This document shows, in pieces, positions 7,884 to 18,134 of a stretch of 64,000 bases of DNA. The notes under the pieces are model-generated. The model searched no databases, was not told where the DNA came from, and saw only the letters and a list, made by a program, of their open reading frames with translations. How positions within the stretch are numbered: position 1 is the first letter of the stretch; every line of letters starts with the position of its first letter. Origin of the DNA: Bdellovibrio sp. BCCA (lineage in GTDB: Bacteria > Bdellovibrionota > Bdellovibrionia > Bdellovibrionales > Bdellovibrionaceae); NCBI RefSeq assembly GCF_037996825.1, contig NZ_JBBNAC010000001.1, forward strand, positions 2,728,001-2,792,000, read 5' to 3'. The position numbers and the translations under genes are program-made.

Positions 7884-10800
7884 ATGAACTTTCCCGGTAC
7901 GTACTTGGTGCTATTCTTGTCGTTCTTCATTTCGTCCTTTGTTCAGGCGGCCCCTAATGCTTTGACTTATCAGGGACGTATTTTGAAGGCTGACGGAACT
8001 CCGTTAACCTACAATAACACTAGTTTTCTTTTTGAAATCACGAATCCTGCCGGCACTTGTGTGATTTATCGCGAGCAGCGCGACGGCATCAACATGCTTA
8101 ATTCAGGTGGTGTCTTTGACATCCCCATTGGATCTGGCACAAAACTTTTTCCAACAGATCCTTTGGTCACACTTTTAGATTCTTTTAACAATTCCAAGAT
8201 TCATGATTGTTACGGTGGTTCGACTTATGCTGCTTCCGCCGGAGACATCCGTCTTTTGAAAGTTCAGTTCCACGATGGCAGTGGTTGGAAGGTGATTTCA
8301 CCATCAAGTGAAATTCGCTCTGTTCCCTATTCTGCTTACGCTCTTTCGGCACAAAAACTGGGAACAAAAACGGAGAATGACTTCTTCGTAAAAACGGGAG
8401 TGCCAAGCTGTGCCGGGAATGAATTTTTAACTTGGAATGGAGCCGCTCTTTCTTGTGCCCCTGTGACAGGTGCGAGTGGTGGTACTGTGACGAGCGTCAC
8501 GTCTTCGAACTCTTATGTAACGATTACGAATAATACTTCGACTCCTGTCGTGACTTTGAATGTTGGTACGACGGCAGGAACTGTGGCTGCTGGTAACGAT
8601 GCGCGCTTTAGTGACGCGCGTGTTCCTACGGGTGCTGCTGGTGGAGATTTAGCGGGAACTTATCCGAATCCTTCCGTGGCGAAAATTCAAAGTGTTGCGG
8701 TTTCTAATGCAGCACCTACCAACGGGAATTTTTTAAAGTTTGATGGCACTCAGTGGATTGGTGCTGCCATTGGGATGAGTGATGTTACGAATTTGAATTC
8801 CTCTTTGAGTAATTATCATACGGTGGCTGCGTTTAATTCTGCCGTGGGAAGTGCTAACTGTGCGGCTCATCAGACTCCTTATTGGAATTCGGTTTCTGGT
8901 TCTTTTCAATGTCAGTCCATCAACGTTTCTGTTGCGGGTGACGTGAGCGGAACCATTGGTGCTGTTTCCGTAAATAAAATCAAAGGTGTTGATGTTGATA
9001 CGACCGGATTAACTTCTGGCCAGGTTTTAAAATATGATGGCACGAAGTGGGCTCCGGCGGCGGATTCAAATGCTGGTGGGACTGTTACGAATATTGCGAC
9101 TGGTACGGGTTTAAGTGGCGGACCTATCACATCTACAGGAACTATTTCTTTAGCTAACACTGCGGTGACTTCTGGATCTTATGGTTCAACTACACAAGTA
9201 GGTACTTTTACCGTTGATGCTCAAGGACGTTTAACTGCGGCTTCAAATTCAGCCATCGCATTTCCTGTGACTTCTGTTGCAACTAAAATTGGTGCTGTCA
9301 CTTTAGATTATGGTGACATAAACAGTGCCGCTTCAAAATATCTCACTTACAAACCTAACAATGTCGCTTGTGCTGATGGCCAAGTGATTAAGTGGATCGC
9401 TGCCAACTCTCGTTGGGAGTGTGCAAGTGATACAGATACCAACGCTGGCGGTACTGTTACGAATATCGCGACAGGTACAGGTCTTAGCGGTGGACCGATT
9501 ACTTCTACTGGAACTATTTCTTTAGCAAACACGGCCGTGACGGCAGGATCTTATACTCGCGCAAATATAACTGTCGATGCTCAAGGTCGCTTGACCGCTG
9601 CAAGCAATGGTGCGGCTGTGAATCTTGCAACTGAAGTCACTGGCACTCTGCCAGTAGCGAATGGTGGTACAGGACAGACAACAGTGACGGCGGCATTCAA
9701 CGGTCTTTCTCCAAGCACAACTAAAGGTGATTTGATTGTTCATGATGGTACGAATGATATTCGTTTGCCTGTCGGAACAAATGGACAAGTATTATCAGCA
9801 AACTCTGCGCAGGCATCGGGTCTTCAGTGGATCACACCAACAAACGGAACTGTAACGAATGTTACGGGAACAGCTCCGATTGTTGTGGCGACAGGCTCAA
9901 CGACTCCCGCAATTTCAATTAACGATGCAACCACTTCAACAAAAGGGGCTGTGCAAGTTGGTGCGGGTATCGCTGTGACATCAGGAACTATCAGTGCTGA
10001 TCCAGCGAACTTCCCTTCTGCTGTGCCGGTTAATAAAGGTGGTACTGGAGCAACTTCTCTTACAGCAAATAGACTTCTTGCTTCGAATGGAACTGGTTCT
10101 GCAGTAACCACATTTAACTGCGCCGTCGGTCAGATGATTTCTTTCGATGCCACGGGGTTGATGATTTGCTCAACCTTCACAACAGGTTCCGTGTTTTTAA
10201 ACGGTGGAAACTCTTTTGGTGCGGACGCGACGTTAGGAACCAACGATAACTACGCTTTAAATCTCGAAACTAACAATGCGACACGAATGACCGTCACTTC
10301 TAGCGGTTATGTCGGAATTGGAACCTCAAGCCCGGCGGCTCAGCTTCACGTATACAACGCAGCTTCAAATCCTCCTGGCACGACTGCAAAATTTCAACTG
10401 GCGCCCGCTCTTACTGCGGATATGCCTTCAAACCTTCATGGATCGTGGTCCACGATCATGCCGAGCACTTCGTATAATTTTACCGGTGCTTTATACGGAG
10501 CTGTGAACCGTATCGAAACGGCGGCCGGTCAAACGGGAACAATAAACGGTGCGCTGGGCTCCGTTAGTGATGTTTATCATAAATCTGCCAGCCCTATTTC
10601 TGCCGCGACAGGAGCTTCGGGAGCGATCTACAATCAATCAACAGGCACCATCAGTTCTGCCAAAGCCGGTTCGTTCAGCGTTTCCAATACGGGCGGAGGA
10701 ACGGTCACAACAGGATATGGCGTTTATATCGGTCCTGTGGAGGCGACAAATAAATATGGCCTCTATCAATCAGATGCAACGAACACGAACTATTTCGCAG

Positions 10801-12026
10801 GAAACGTGGGCATCGGAGCCGCGAGCCCCGTTCAGACTCTTCACATAGCTGGCGGTGGTGGTGAAGAAGGTTCCCCCGGAATTTTCATCCAAGATCCGAC
10901 GACAAGCAATGCTTATGGAGGCAGCCTTTACTATGACGATCGCGGCGGCTTGAATGTTTTCAAAATGGGTGTCGTCAGTAACAACGCCGAGACGGGCTAT
11001 ATTGCTATGAACCGTGACAACGGAAACTTGGGTTTGGGTATTGCAAATCCTCTCTTTAAATTTCACATAAATGGTGATTCACCAGGAAACGCGGATCAAA
11101 CAGTTGTTCAGATTGGTAACCCTGCAGCCACGGGCGCGGGACCTCTGTACTTAACCTACAATGCGCCGATGCTTTCAGGGAACTCTTACTTTAATAACGG
11201 ATGGAAGTATGGCGGAGGCGCTGGTAAACCCGCGAGCATCGGCCTGGCGAATGGAATTTCATTTCAAACAGATGATGCGGCTGTAGGTGCAGCAGGAGCC
11301 GCGGTCAACTTTACAACTAAAATGACGCTGACCTCGGCTGGCAATTTAGGTATTGGTACGGCTTCTCCAAATGCCTTGCTTCATGTGAATGGGAGTGCCT
11401 ATGTTAATTCAATCATCGGTGGACAGCTTAATGGCTCAGGCAATTTCCATCTTGATGCATGGAATACCGGCGCAGATAGAGGTGTGTATCTAAATTGGTC
11501 CGGCGGAACCGGCGGAGCCAAAGTCGGAAACGGTTCATCCAACTGGGGACCCATTTCTGCTTCGGCCTTCAACACGTCTTCCGACAGACGCTTGAAAGAA
11601 AATATTCATACAATTCCGCAAGTCTTAGACAAAGTTCTTCAACTTGATCCGGTGACATTCACGTGGAAAGATCCGATCCGTAACAAACAAGAAGGCGAAA
11701 GACTTGGTTTGATTGCGCAAAATGTAGAAAAAATCTTTCCTCAAGCCGTGCGTGTTGATCATGGAGAAAACACCCTTCCTGGTGGCACCAAGCTTGTGAC
11801 ATATCCGGATTTGATTGCTCCGCTTATAGGCGCGATCAAAGAACTCTACCACAAGTGGACGAGTGATTCTCAAGAATTGCATGAGACCATTGACAGACAA
11901 TCACGTGAGATTGCTTCTATTAAAGAAGAGAACAACCAAGTGAAGACTGAGAACGAAAGAATTAAAAAAGAGAATGAAGAGATCAAAGCCCGTCTAGACC
12001 GACTGGAAAAACTTGTCTCACACTGA
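7884..12026 (+). CDS. Giant fibre (MAT-like) protein with S74 intramolecular chaperone
   Basis: A 1380-residue exported protein. Residues 1-22 are a signal peptide; 23 to about 200 are the family head domain ([13 protein letters not shown] to about FLTWNGAALSC). A long shaft of repeated modules follows ([17 protein letters not shown] occurs twice, and [13 protein letters not shown] occurs), then phage-fibre type repeats (YVGIGTSSPAAQLHV, NLGIGTASPNALLHV). The C-terminus is a peptidase S74/endosialidase chaperone domain starting NTSSDRRLKENI; by family analogy it self-cleaves between Ser1233 and Asp1234. It ends in a coiled coil of about 60 residues. Such chaperones drive trimer folding. Known MAT proteins of Bdellovibrio bind prey surfaces; the target here is unknown. 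Confidence 0.85.
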   Translation: MNFPGTYLVLFLSFFISSFVQAAPNALTYQGRILKADGTPLTYNNTSFLFEITNPAGTCVIYREQRDGINMLNSGGVFDIPIGSGTKLFPTDPLVTLLDSFNNSKIHDCYGGSTYAASAGDIRLLKVQFHDGSGWKVISPSSEIRSVPYSAYALSAQKLGTKTENDFFVKTGVPSCAGNEFLTWNGAALSCAPVTGASGGTVTSVTSSNSYVTITNNTSTPVVTLNVGTTAGTVAAGNDARFSDARVPTGAAGGDLAGTYPNPSVAKIQSVAVSNAAPTNGNFLKFDGTQWIGAAIGMSDVTNLNSSLSNYHTVAAFNSAVGSANCAAHQTPYWNSVSGSFQCQSINVSVAGDVSGTIGAVSVNKIKGVDVDTTGLTSGQVLKYDGTKWAPAADSNAGGTVTNIATGTGLSGGPITSTGTISLANTAVTSGSYGSTTQVGTFTVDAQGRLTAASNSAIAFPVTSVATKIGAVTLDYGDINSAASKYLTYKPNNVACADGQVIKWIAANSRWECASDTDTNAGGTVTNIATGTGLSGGPITSTGTISLANTAVTAGSYTRANITVDAQGRLTAASNGAAVNLATEVTGTLPVANGGTGQTTVTAAFNGLSPSTTKGDLIVHDGTNDIRLPVGTNGQVLSANSAQASGLQWITPTNGTVTNVTGTAPIVVATGSTTPAISINDATTSTKGAVQVGAGIAVTSGTISADPANFPSAVPVNKGGTGATSLTANRLLASNGTGSAVTTFNCAVGQMISFDATGLMICSTFTTGSVFLNGGNSFGADATLGTNDNYALNLETNNATRMTVTSSGYVGIGTSSPAAQLHVYNAASNPPGTTAKFQLAPALTADMPSNLHGSWSTIMPSTSYNFTGALYGAVNRIETAAGQTGTINGALGSVSDVYHKSASPISAATGASGAIYNQSTGTISSAKAGSFSVSNTGGGTVTTGYGVYIGPVEATNKYGLYQSDATNTNYFAGNVGIGAASPVQTLHIAGGGGEEGSPGIFIQDPTTSNAYGGSLYYDDRGGLNVFKMGVVSNNAETGYIAMNRDNGNLGLGIANPLFKFHINGDSPGNADQTVVQIGNPAATGAGPLYLTYNAPMLSGNSYFNNGWKYGGGAGKPASIGLANGISFQTDDAAVGAAGAAVNFTTKMTLTSAGNLGIGTASPNALLHVNGSAYVNSIIGGQLNGSGNFHLDAWNTGADRGVYLNWSGGTGGAKVGNGSSNWGPISASAFNTSSDRRLKENIHTIPQVLDKVLQLDPVTFTWKDPIRNKQEGERLGLIAQNVEKIFPQAVRVDHGENTLPGGTKLVTYPDLIAPLIGAIKELYHKWTSDSQELHETIDRQSREIASIKEENNQVKTENERIKKENEEIKARLDRLEKLVSH

Positions 12027-12097
12027 GACTGCTTTCTTACTTTTGTCTTAAAATAAGGTATTTTCTTAATCGAACCTTAACGGCTACTTAGGGAACA

Positions 12098-12105
12098 CCC
12101 GATAA
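12098..12105 (+). promoter_or_regulatory. Sigma-28-like -10 box (CCCGATAA) before second tandem fibre gene
   Basis: CCCGATAA ends 7 bases before ATG at 12113, the same distance as in the upstream paralogue. TTAACGGC about 16 bases further up is a weak -35 candidate. No Shine-Dalgarno lies between the box and the start. Confidence 0.45.
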
Positions 12106-12112
12106 GTAAGAC

Positions 12113-15100
12113 ATGACCTGGTTGAACTCTCGAACGTACATGTATTTCCTGGTTACATTCTTTGTGCAGTTTTCACTGCATGCAGCGCCTAATGCTTTAA
12201 CCTATCAGGGACGTATTCTTAAAGCCGACGGCTCTCCTCTTGAATACAATAACACCAGTTTCTTATTTGAAATTACAAGTCCCAATGGCAACTGCGTGAT
12301 CTATCGTGAACAACGTGACGGCGTGAACATGGTCAACTCCAAAGGGGTCTTTGATGTGCCGATTGGATCCGGCACGAAGTTGTTTCCAACAGATCCATTG
12401 TTCACGCTTTTAGATTCTTTTAATAACTCAAAAACTCATGACTGTTATGGTGGAGCGACTTACACGGCTGCTACTGGCGACATTCGCCTTTTGAAGGTTC
12501 AGTTTCATGATGGCAGTGGTTGGAAAGTGATTTCTCCTTCGAGTGAAATCCGCTCAGTGCCCTACTCTGCTTATGCTTTGTCGGCAGAGAAGTTGGGCAC
12601 AAAAACAGAGAGTGACTTCGTTTTGAAAACAGGAGTTCCAACTTGTTCATCAAATGAGTTTTTAAGCTGGAATGGCTCCGCGATGTTTTGTGCTCCGGTT
12701 ACCGGAGCGAGCGGTGGCACAGTGACGAATGTGACTTCGACAAATGGTTATGTCACGGTCACCAATAACACTTCGACCCCGACCGTGACATTGAATGTAG
12801 GCACAACGGCAGGAACTGTGGCTGCTGGTGATGATGCGCGCTTTACAAATGCTCGTATTCCAACAGGACCTGCTGGCGGAGATTTATCCGGGACTTATCC
12901 AAACCCTTCAGTGGCTAAGCTTCAGGGAGCCACAGTTTCTAATGCAACCCCGATTTCAGGGCACTTTTTAAAGTTTGACGGAACTCAGTGGGGTGGCTCT
13001 GCGATTGCGATCAGTGATGTTACGAATTTGTCTTCGACTTTAAGTGGTTATCATACGATTGCGGCGTTTAATTCCGCAGTGGGAAGTGCGAACTGTGCGG
13101 CACATCAGACTCCGTACTGGAATTCGATCTCTGGATCTTTTCAATGTCAGGCGATCAATGTTTCTGTTGCGGGTGACGTGAGTGGAACCATTGGCGCTGT
13201 ATCTGTTAACAAAATCAAAGGTGTTGATGTTGATACAACCGGATTAACTTCTGGCCAAGTTTTAAAATACGACGGAACAAAGTGGGCTCCGGCTAATGAT
13301 TCAAATGCAGGCGGTACTGTCACAAACGTTGCAACTGGTACTGGTCTTAGTGGTGGACCTATTACTTCTACAGGAACTATCTCTTTAGCTAACACCGCAG
13401 TGACTGTGGGTTCCTATGGTTCCACAACTCAAGTTGGAACTTTCACTGTTGATGCTCAAGGACGTTTAACTGCGGCTTCAAATTCAGCAATTGCATTTCC
13501 CGTGACTTCGGTTGCAACTAAGACTGGTGCAGTGACTTTGGATTATGGCGATATTAACAATGCGGCCTCTAAATATTTGACTTATAAGCCCAACAACGTG
13601 GCATGTGCTGATGGCCAAGTCATTAAATGGATCGCCGCCAACTCCCGTTGGGAATGTGCAAACGATGTCGATACAAATGCTGGTGGAACTGTTACAAACG
13701 TAACAAGTGCTAATAGCTATTTGTCTGTAGCAACAGGAAACACAACTCCCGTTCTAACTTTGAATGTAGGTACAGTTGCTAACACTGTCGCTGCTGGTAA
13801 TGACCTGCGTTTTACAGATGCTCGCACACCAACAGGCGCAGCGGGTGGAGACCTTAATGGAACTTATCCAAATCCAACATTAGTAGCAACGGCTGTCACT
13901 GCAGGTTCCTATGGTTCAACTACGCAAGTTGGAACATTCACTGTAGATAGCAAAGGCCGCTTAACAGCAGCTTCAAATGCAGCCATCGCGTTCCCCGTGA
14001 CTTCAGTCGCAACAAAAACTGGTGCAGTCACTTTAGATTATGGTGACATAAACAATGCCGCTTCAAAATATCTAACTTACAAACCAAACAACGTCGCTTG
14101 TACCGACGGCCAAGTTTTGAAATGGATTGCAGCAAACAATCGTTGGGAATGTGCGAACGACACGGACACTTCGTCCGGCGGCACCGTTACGAATATCGCA
14201 ACAGGCACTGGATTAAGTGGTGGACCCATCACTTCAACTGGAACTATTTCTTTAGCAAACACAGCTGTGACTGCGGGATCTTATACTCGGGCCAATATCA
14301 CTGTCGATGCTCAAGGTCGTTTAACCGCTGCGAGTAATGGTGCTGCCGTAAACTTAGCAACCGAAGTCACGGGCACTTTACCGATTGTAAATGGCGGTAC
14401 GGGACAGACGACAGCGACGGCGGCTTTCAATGGTCTTTCACCAAGCACCACGAAAGGTGACTTGATTGTTCATGATGGTACGAACGATATTCGTTTGCCG
14501 GTCGGAACCAACGGACAAGTTCTATCAGCAAACTCGGCGCAAGCATCAGGTCTTCAATGGATCACTCCAACAAATGGAACCGTGACTAATGTCACTGGAA
14601 CGGCTCCGATTGTTGTTGCGACAGGTTCGACAACTCCTGCGATTTCAATTAATGATGCAACGACATCAGCAAAAGGTGCCGTTCAAGTTGGTGCTGGTAT
14701 TGCTGTGACAGCAGGAACTATCAGTGCAGATCCTGCGAACTTTCCTTCTACCGTTCCTGTGAGCAAAGGTGGTACAGGAGCGGCCTCCTTCACAGCGAAT
14801 AGATTGATCGTTTCAAACGGCAGCGGAAACGCGCTTTCGACTTTCAACTGCAGCATAGGTCAAATCGTCACTTTTGATGCTTCTGGAATCATGGGTTGTA
14901 CCAACTATTCATCTTCAGGAGTTTTCGCTAACGGCGGAAATAGCTTTGCCGCTGATGCCACTCTAGGTACCAACGACACCTATGCTTTGAACTTTGAAAC
15001 AAACAACGCCGCAAGAATGACAATCACATCCGGCGGTAACGTCGGGATTGCAACAACATCTCCAAGCACAACTTTAGAAGTGGTCGATACAACCGGCAAT

Positions 15101-15835
15101 ACAAGTCGCGGGATCACGTCGACAACATACGCCACATCAAATCCCGGTGGACTTGTACAAACTCGCGGAGCCCGAGGCACAGCAAGTGCTCCGACGGCAT
15201 TGAACAATCTGGATACTTTCTCTTGGTTTGCGATGGCCGGTTATGACGGAACTGCGTTTTCTGTTCAGACTCAACCCACTGGAGTCAGTGGTGCCGCCAC
15301 AGAAAACTGGTCGTCAACAGGTCATGGTTCTGCCTTGCGTTTTACAACGACAACCAATGGAGCAGTGAACGGCGCAGAAAGAATGCGCATTGATCACAAC
15401 GGAAACGTTGGTATAAATACCGTGGCTCCGACAGCAAAGTTGGAAGTTGCTGGCGATGCCAAAGTCACGGGTAATTTATTTGGTGCTGTTAAAGACACTT
15501 CAGGTAATGCGCTCAAATCCTGTGCAGGAAGATCTGGTACAACCTGGACTTACTATTCCATCAATGCAGCAAGCACAGGATCTTGTGGTGCTTACATCGA
15601 CGTCAACACAGCAGCATGTGGATTCACAACTGTGTTTAAATATTTCCCAAGTCTCGGGGGAAGTGGCGGTCATTGGGTCACGACAGGAGGAAACTCCGTT
15701 TACAATCCGACGGCAACGGGCTTTCGTATTTACATCAATTTAAATGGCTCTTACGACGCAACGACTTGCAACGCTTCAACCCTTCCCCACAACTCTTTGG
15801 TATTTTATATCGACTGGCTCGCCGTCGGAATGTAG
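12113..15835 (+). CDS. Giant fibre (MAT-like) protein with a distinct cysteine-containing tip
   Basis: A 1240-residue paralogue of the preceding gene. Signal peptide at residues 1-24 ([20 protein letters not shown] then SLHA). Head and shaft are nearly the same as its neighbour, but one shaft module of about 165 residues is duplicated (about 13680-14170). Two fibre repeats follow ([30 protein letters not shown]). The S74 chaperone and coiled coil are absent: the C-terminal 120 residues form another domain with five cysteines ([32 protein letters not shown]) ending IDWLAVGM. A changed tip on a constant shaft suggests a different ligand; this is inference. Confidence 0.85.
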   Translation: MTWLNSRTYMYFLVTFFVQFSLHAAPNALTYQGRILKADGSPLEYNNTSFLFEITSPNGNCVIYREQRDGVNMVNSKGVFDVPIGSGTKLFPTDPLFTLLDSFNNSKTHDCYGGATYTAATGDIRLLKVQFHDGSGWKVISPSSEIRSVPYSAYALSAEKLGTKTESDFVLKTGVPTCSSNEFLSWNGSAMFCAPVTGASGGTVTNVTSTNGYVTVTNNTSTPTVTLNVGTTAGTVAAGDDARFTNARIPTGPAGGDLSGTYPNPSVAKLQGATVSNATPISGHFLKFDGTQWGGSAIAISDVTNLSSTLSGYHTIAAFNSAVGSANCAAHQTPYWNSISGSFQCQAINVSVAGDVSGTIGAVSVNKIKGVDVDTTGLTSGQVLKYDGTKWAPANDSNAGGTVTNVATGTGLSGGPITSTGTISLANTAVTVGSYGSTTQVGTFTVDAQGRLTAASNSAIAFPVTSVATKTGAVTLDYGDINNAASKYLTYKPNNVACADGQVIKWIAANSRWECANDVDTNAGGTVTNVTSANSYLSVATGNTTPVLTLNVGTVANTVAAGNDLRFTDARTPTGAAGGDLNGTYPNPTLVATAVTAGSYGSTTQVGTFTVDSKGRLTAASNAAIAFPVTSVATKTGAVTLDYGDINNAASKYLTYKPNNVACTDGQVLKWIAANNRWECANDTDTSSGGTVTNIATGTGLSGGPITSTGTISLANTAVTAGSYTRANITVDAQGRLTAASNGAAVNLATEVTGTLPIVNGGTGQTTATAAFNGLSPSTTKGDLIVHDGTNDIRLPVGTNGQVLSANSAQASGLQWITPTNGTVTNVTGTAPIVVATGSTTPAISINDATTSAKGAVQVGAGIAVTAGTISADPANFPSTVPVSKGGTGAASFTANRLIVSNGSGNALSTFNCSIGQIVTFDASGIMGCTNYSSSGVFANGGNSFAADATLGTNDTYALNFETNNAARMTITSGGNVGIATTSPSTTLEVVDTTGNTSRGITSTTYATSNPGGLVQTRGARGTASAPTALNNLDTFSWFAMAGYDGTAFSVQTQPTGVSGAATENWSSTGHGSALRFTTTTNGAVNGAERMRIDHNGNVGINTVAPTAKLEVAGDAKVTGNLFGAVKDTSGNALKSCAGRSGTTWTYYSINAASTGSCGAYIDVNTAACGFTTVFKYFPSLGGSGGHWVTTGGNSVYNPTATGFRIYINLNGSYDATTCNASTLPHNSLVFYIDWLAVGM

Positions 15836-16159
15836 TCAGTCCTCAGAGGAGGATTCAGAGTCTGATTGGGAACTCTGCGACAGCTCTTCTAAAGCCATCT
15901 CCGCGCGGGTCTTATAACCCTTTTTCGTATTGCAGTCTTTGCAAGAAGGAACGCAGTTGTTTTTATTCGACTTCCCGCCACGAGCGATCGGAATTAAGTG
16001 ATCCATTGTGAGATCGGCGGGTTTAAAGCGATTCCCGCAATGATAACAAAGGCCCTTTCCCAACTCCTGCTTCCACCACTGACTCATACGCAATTCACGG
16101 GCTTTCGCCTTTTCGCGTTTTTGGTGTTCTGGGGATGCGGGAGAAAAGAAATAGTCCAT
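15836..16159 (-). CDS. HNH endonuclease family protein
   Basis: A 107-residue protein with a canonical HNH motif: CYHC and CKDC zinc pairs around DHLIPIARGGKSNKNNCVP, with the first His and the Asn of the motif present. The N-terminus is basic and the C-terminus is an acidic Ser/Glu/Asp tail. It has no signal peptide, so it acts in the cytoplasm on nucleic acid. Its stop codon abuts the stop of the convergent fibre gene without spacing. Stand-alone HNH proteins of this size are common and their roles are mostly unknown; no restriction or phage genes are nearby. Confidence 0.85.
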   Translation of the reverse strand: MDYFFSPASPEHQKREKAKARELRMSQWWKQELGKGLCYHCGNRFKPADLTMDHLIPIARGGKSNKNNCVPSCKDCNTKKGYKTRAEMALEELSQSSQSDSESSSED

Positions 16160-16185
16160 AGAGAGGGTTATAAACTAAGTCCTGC

Positions 16186-16204
16186 TCCGCCGCAAGCGGC
16201 AGGA
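16186..16204. repeat. GC-rich inverted repeat upstream of HNH gene
   Basis: TCC-GCCGC and GCGGC-a-GGA pair around an AA turn, with one bulged A. It lies between the HNH start and the sigma-28-like promoter. Followed by no clear T-run on either strand, so a terminator role is doubtful. Confidence 0.4.
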
Positions 16205-16232
16205 ACTAGACCAAAGATAAGGGGTTTTTAAG

Positions 16233-16260
16233 TAAATATTCGGGACTCTTTTACCGATAA
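16233..16260 (+). promoter_or_regulatory. Sigma-28-like promoter of the cyclic-nucleotide regulator/PilZ operon
   Basis: TAAATATT (16233-16240), a 12-base spacer, then ACCGATAA (16253-16260). The sigma-28 consensus is TAAAGTTT, 11 bases, GCCGATAA. Transcription would start near 16267, leaving about 27 bases of leader with AAGGAG before ATG at 16294. It is the best complete match of this type seen in the window. Confidence 0.55.
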
Positions 16261-16293
16261 AAGCTTGGAGACGACTGTAAGGAGTTAGAGCCT

Positions 16294-17439
16294 ATGTCTG
16301 TAAAAACGTTCAAAAAAGGCGAAGTGATCTATAAAGATGGCGACAAAATCACGTCGGTTTATCTGATCCAATCTGGTGGTGCGAACCAGTGTTTGATTCG
16401 CGGTAAAAAAACCATCGACCTTTTTCAATTGGGTTCTTCTCATATTTTGGGTGACCAAATTATTTTAGGCCAAGGCACACACCCCACAGCTGCTATCGCA
16501 ACAACAGAAACCAAAGTTTTGGAAATTCCCGTTGAAGCTTTGAAACAGCAATATGAAGGTGCTCCGCAAATGCTCAAAGTCATCATCAAATCTTTGGCGG
16601 ATCGTTTGCGTTTGGCGGTGAATGATGTTCGTTCCAGCAAACTAGAAAAAGACTCCTCCCCTTGTCCTGAAGATCAAGTGGCAAAAGCTTTTGGATCTGT
16701 TTTCCATACAGCGAATCATAAAGGGGATCGCTCACAACCGGGTCGCGTGATCGTAGATTGGAATATGATGAAGCAATATTCCCAACGCGTGATGGGAGAA
16801 TCTCCAAAACGTGTTGAGCAAGTGATCAATGTTCTTGTGAAGCTTAAGCTTGCTCTTTATGAAATGGGTAAGGCCCCTGATAATCCAGATGGACCCGACG
16901 AAATTCAAAAAGTTCATTTCTTGGATTTGGGTTTGCTAGAAAGTTTTTTTGAGTTCTATCAATATTACTATTTTAAAGGTGGTCGTTCAGAACTTCTGAA
17001 AGTCGATGAGCTTTGCCAACAAATGCTCGACGGTCTTTTAAAACTTTGTGAGAACGAACAGCCGGACCGCTTTGGTATTGTCAGTGTGGATTTCGCGAAA
17101 TTCGGCGAATACTGCAAAAACGAAATCGGTATTAACTTAAATAACGATCACTTCAACCGTCTTGAAGGCAAAGGCGTCTTCATGAAAAGAAAAAATGGCG
17201 GCTCTGGAGTGCTTTTACAATTTGAAGTGAAAGAGTTCCGCTCTATTTTCCAAAGCTGGAAGATGCTGCGTGAAATTGAAAAGTGGAACGAAAAAGGTTT
17301 CGTCGATATGGACGAGAAGGAAGTCGTTAAAAAGAAAGTGACAGCAGGTGGACCTGCCTGCCCTGCTTGCAGTGTTGAATTGCAAGCCGGAGCTAAATTC
17401 TGCCACGAATGTGGTCATAAGATTGTAGCGGCGGCATAA
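16294..17439 (+). CDS. Cyclic-nucleotide-binding domain protein with C-terminal zinc ribbon
   Basis: A 381-residue protein. Residues 1-110 are a cNMP-binding beta roll (FKKGEVIYKDGDKITSVYLI, LGSSHILGDQIIL). The typical phosphate-binding RxS/T arginine loop is not evident, so a nucleotide ligand is not certain. The middle 200 residues are helical and lack a recognised Crp-type HTH. The end is a zinc ribbon with CPAC (356/359) and CHEC (370/373). AAGGAG precedes ATG by 9 bases. It is followed after 4 bases by a PilZ gene, which hints at a role in signalling or motility. Confidence 0.8.
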   Translation: MSVKTFKKGEVIYKDGDKITSVYLIQSGGANQCLIRGKKTIDLFQLGSSHILGDQIILGQGTHPTAAIATTETKVLEIPVEALKQQYEGAPQMLKVIIKSLADRLRLAVNDVRSSKLEKDSSPCPEDQVAKAFGSVFHTANHKGDRSQPGRVIVDWNMMKQYSQRVMGESPKRVEQVINVLVKLKLALYEMGKAPDNPDGPDEIQKVHFLDLGLLESFFEFYQYYYFKGGRSELLKVDELCQQMLDGLLKLCENEQPDRFGIVSVDFAKFGEYCKNEIGINLNNDHFNRLEGKGVFMKRKNGGSGVLLQFEVKEFRSIFQSWKMLREIEKWNEKGFVDMDEKEVVKKKVTAGGPACPACSVELQAGAKFCHECGHKIVAAA

Positions 17440-17443
17440 AACT

Positions 17444-18130
17444 ATGAGCGAAGCTTTGGTCATCTTTAAAGCGATAAATAAGGAGTCTGATAAGCAGACG
17501 ATTCTCCAAAAAGTTTTGGCGAATCAAGAGACTATTTATTTGCGCGATAAGTTTGACCGTAACATCGCTTTGAAGCCTTTAAGTATTAATTCCAATATGC
17601 AGCTTAAATGCCGTCCTCCAGAAGAGAGCATGAACACTCAAGAGGGCGACACATTTACAGCCACCTTTAACGTGGGATCTGAGCGCTACCTTTTTGAGAC
17701 TCATCCTGTGGTGGGTGAAAATCACGTAACTTTAACAGTCCTCAATTTGTTTCATCTGCAAAGACGTCGCAATTACCGTTACGTTCTTCCGACGGATTAT
17801 TCCGCGGAACTCGTTATCAATTATTTGAACCAAGTTGTGTGCGCTTACACCTGTCGCTTGCTAGATCTGAGCACTGAAGGGTGCGCTGTGGAAATTTCCA
17901 TGGCAGAAGCTAATTTCAAGCTGGATGATCTTGTGCAAGCCGAAGTCTTTTTAGGCGACCGCGAACCGATCCTGGTTCAAGGCATGATTAAGAACATCCG
18001 CGAAAAAGATGACCTGCATCTGGTTTTAGGCGTAGAGTTTAATCACATGGCCAATGCCAGCGAAGGAAAAATCGTCGCTTCACTGACGGATCTGCAAAGA
18101 GAAATCTATTTCCGTAAAAAAGCGGCTTAA
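17444..18130 (+). CDS. PilZ domain protein (c-di-GMP receptor)
   Basis: A 228-residue protein. An N-terminal YcgR-like domain is followed by a PilZ domain from about residue 105. Both c-di-GMP-binding motifs are present: RRRNYR (107-112) and DLSTEG (141-146). Binding of c-di-GMP is therefore expected. There is no membrane segment. It starts 4 bases after the cNMP-domain gene and surely shares its mRNA. In Bdellovibrio, c-di-GMP controls the choice between predation and axenic growth and gliding; a link for this gene is inference. Confidence 0.88.
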   Translation: MSEALVIFKAINKESDKQTILQKVLANQETIYLRDKFDRNIALKPLSINSNMQLKCRPPEESMNTQEGDTFTATFNVGSERYLFETHPVVGENHVTLTVLNLFHLQRRRNYRYVLPTDYSAELVINYLNQVVCAYTCRLLDLSTEGCAVEISMAEANFKLDDLVQAEVFLGDREPILVQGMIKNIREKDDLHLVLGVEFNHMANASEGKIVASLTDLQREIYFRKKAA

Positions 18131-18134
18131 AAAT

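Noticed and set aside
7884-15835. Prophage tail-fibre region
   Set aside because: The proteins share phage-fibre repeats and an S74 domain but carry Sec signal peptides, and no other phage gene is nearby; they fit exported Bdellovibrio fibres better.
15836-16159. HNH gene as a homing endonuclease or part of a restriction system
   Set aside because: No intron, intein, methyltransferase or phage gene nearby; it is a stand-alone small HNH protein.
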